A DNA stretch of 11,675 nucleotides, taken from positions 1-11,675 of the forward strand of contig DASQVO010000406.1 of NCBI GenBank assembly GCA_035640715.1, in the 5' to 3' direction. A program made the translations under genes and the position numbers. Positions 11,417-11,675 of the stretch are shown piece by piece (within the stretch, counting starts at the first letter, position 1; each line of letters begins with the position of its first letter). This DNA is from DASQVO01 sp035640715 (GTDB lineage Bacteria; Actinomycetota; Actinomycetes; Streptosporangiales; Streptosporangiaceae). The notes under the pieces were generated by a model, which was not told the origin of the DNA, made no database searches, and saw only the letters and a program-made list of their open reading frames with translations.

Positions 11417-11675
11417 GCGAACAGGAGAGTGCCGGTGAACCGGAACTGAACGCCGCGGCCATCGTCGCTGCGCTTAACCGGCACCAGGTGCGCTACGTCG
11501 TCATTGGAGCCTTCGCCGCTATCGCGCAGCAGGCCCCGATACCAGCGACCAGAGACATCGATCTCACGCCGGAGACAAGCCACGAGAACCTGACCCGCCT
11601 GTCGGCGGCGCTGAAGGAGCTTGGCGCACGGATCCGGGCTGAGGGGGTACCGGATGGGCTGCCGTTCAGCCACGA
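11413..11675 (+). CDS. nucleotidyltransferase-fold protein, probable toxin (partial, runs off the window)
   Basis: The first 87 codons of a gene cut by the window end. NRHQVRYVVIGAFAAIAQQ followed by TRDIDLTPE is the start of a minimal nucleotidyltransferase fold: the helix-turn glycine motif (here GAF where GG or GS is usual) and the metal-binding D-x-D. The next part, LTRLSAALKELGARIR...GVPDGLPFSHD, resembles the AbiEii/MNT-like nucleotidyltransferases paired with XRE proteins in actinobacteria. As a toxin such an enzyme would modify tRNA or protein by nucleotide transfer; this is known for relatives only. GTG 11413 overlaps the XRE stop codon. The weak first motif and the missing C-terminus leave activity open. 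Confidence 0.75.
   Translation, partial: MSEQESAGEPELNAAAIVAALNRHQVRYVVIGAFAAIAQQAPIPATRDIDLTPETSHENLTRLSAALKELGARIRAEGVPDGLPFSH

Noticed and set aside
1..11675. tRNA, rRNA, CRISPR array, insertion sequence, integrase or attachment-site repeat
   Set aside because: None could be found by eye on either strand; no transposase-like frame and no long direct repeats flanking any block.

Overview
The window looks like a chromosomal accessory region of a high-GC actinomycete (Streptomycetales/Streptosporangiales type). Coding DNA is strongly G/C-biased at third positions, GTG and TTG starts follow good Shine-Dalgarno sites, and the protein families are typical of filamentous actinobacteria: GntR/UTRA, SCO6745-like, LAL-type TPR, XRE plus nucleotidyltransferase. 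No rRNA, tRNA, CRISPR array, IS element or phage gene was seen.

Left third (1-5190), persulfide module and its remains. A GntR/UTRA repressor (276-1076) is followed by the frameshifted remnant of a CsoR/CstR-type persulfide sensor (1245-1449). On the minus strand lie an AAA ATPase with a DUF234/PD-(D/E)XK tail (1532-3007) and a three-domain metallo-beta-lactamase/pseudo-rhodanese/rhodanese protein with the layout of the persulfide dioxygenase CstB (3101-4477). The cstB-like promoter carries the perfect palindrome ATGTACGTACAT plus a second half-conserved copy over its -10. A one-mismatch copy lies just upstream of the intact GntR gene, so that regulator probably controls both. Divergent from the cstB-like gene is the truncated last quarter of a second GntR/UTRA gene (about 4599-4706), then a decayed ORF (4713-5160).

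Middle (5193-8680). A sugar-porter-type MFS transporter (minus) is preceded on the same strand by the C-terminal stub of an FCD-type GntR regulator. A two-gene UxaA-family lyase operon follows on the plus strand, most like (R)-sulfolactate sulfo-lyase SuyA/SuyB, with a sugar-acid dehydratase as the alternative. It ends against the 5'-truncated remnant of a SCO6745-family gene. The intact lyase pair is thus bracketed by two broken genes.

Right third (8758-11675). An intact alpha/beta hydrolase is followed by a string of gene fragments: an unidentified minus-strand C-terminus, the TPR part of a LuxR/LAL regulator, and the end of a strictosidine-synthase/SMP-30-like protein with an in-frame stop. 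The window closes with an XRE antitoxin-like gene, probably leaderless and with a palindrome over its start, overlapping by 4 bp a nucleotidyltransferase toxin-like gene that runs off the end.

Functional reading (inference): both intact catabolic pieces would release sulfite, the CstB-like enzyme from persulfide and the SuyAB-like pair from sulfolactate. The most distinctive features are the apparent replacement of CstR-type control by a GntR operator, and at least seven truncated genes in 11.7 kb with no visible mobile element. Family assignments rest on motif reading, not on database searches.
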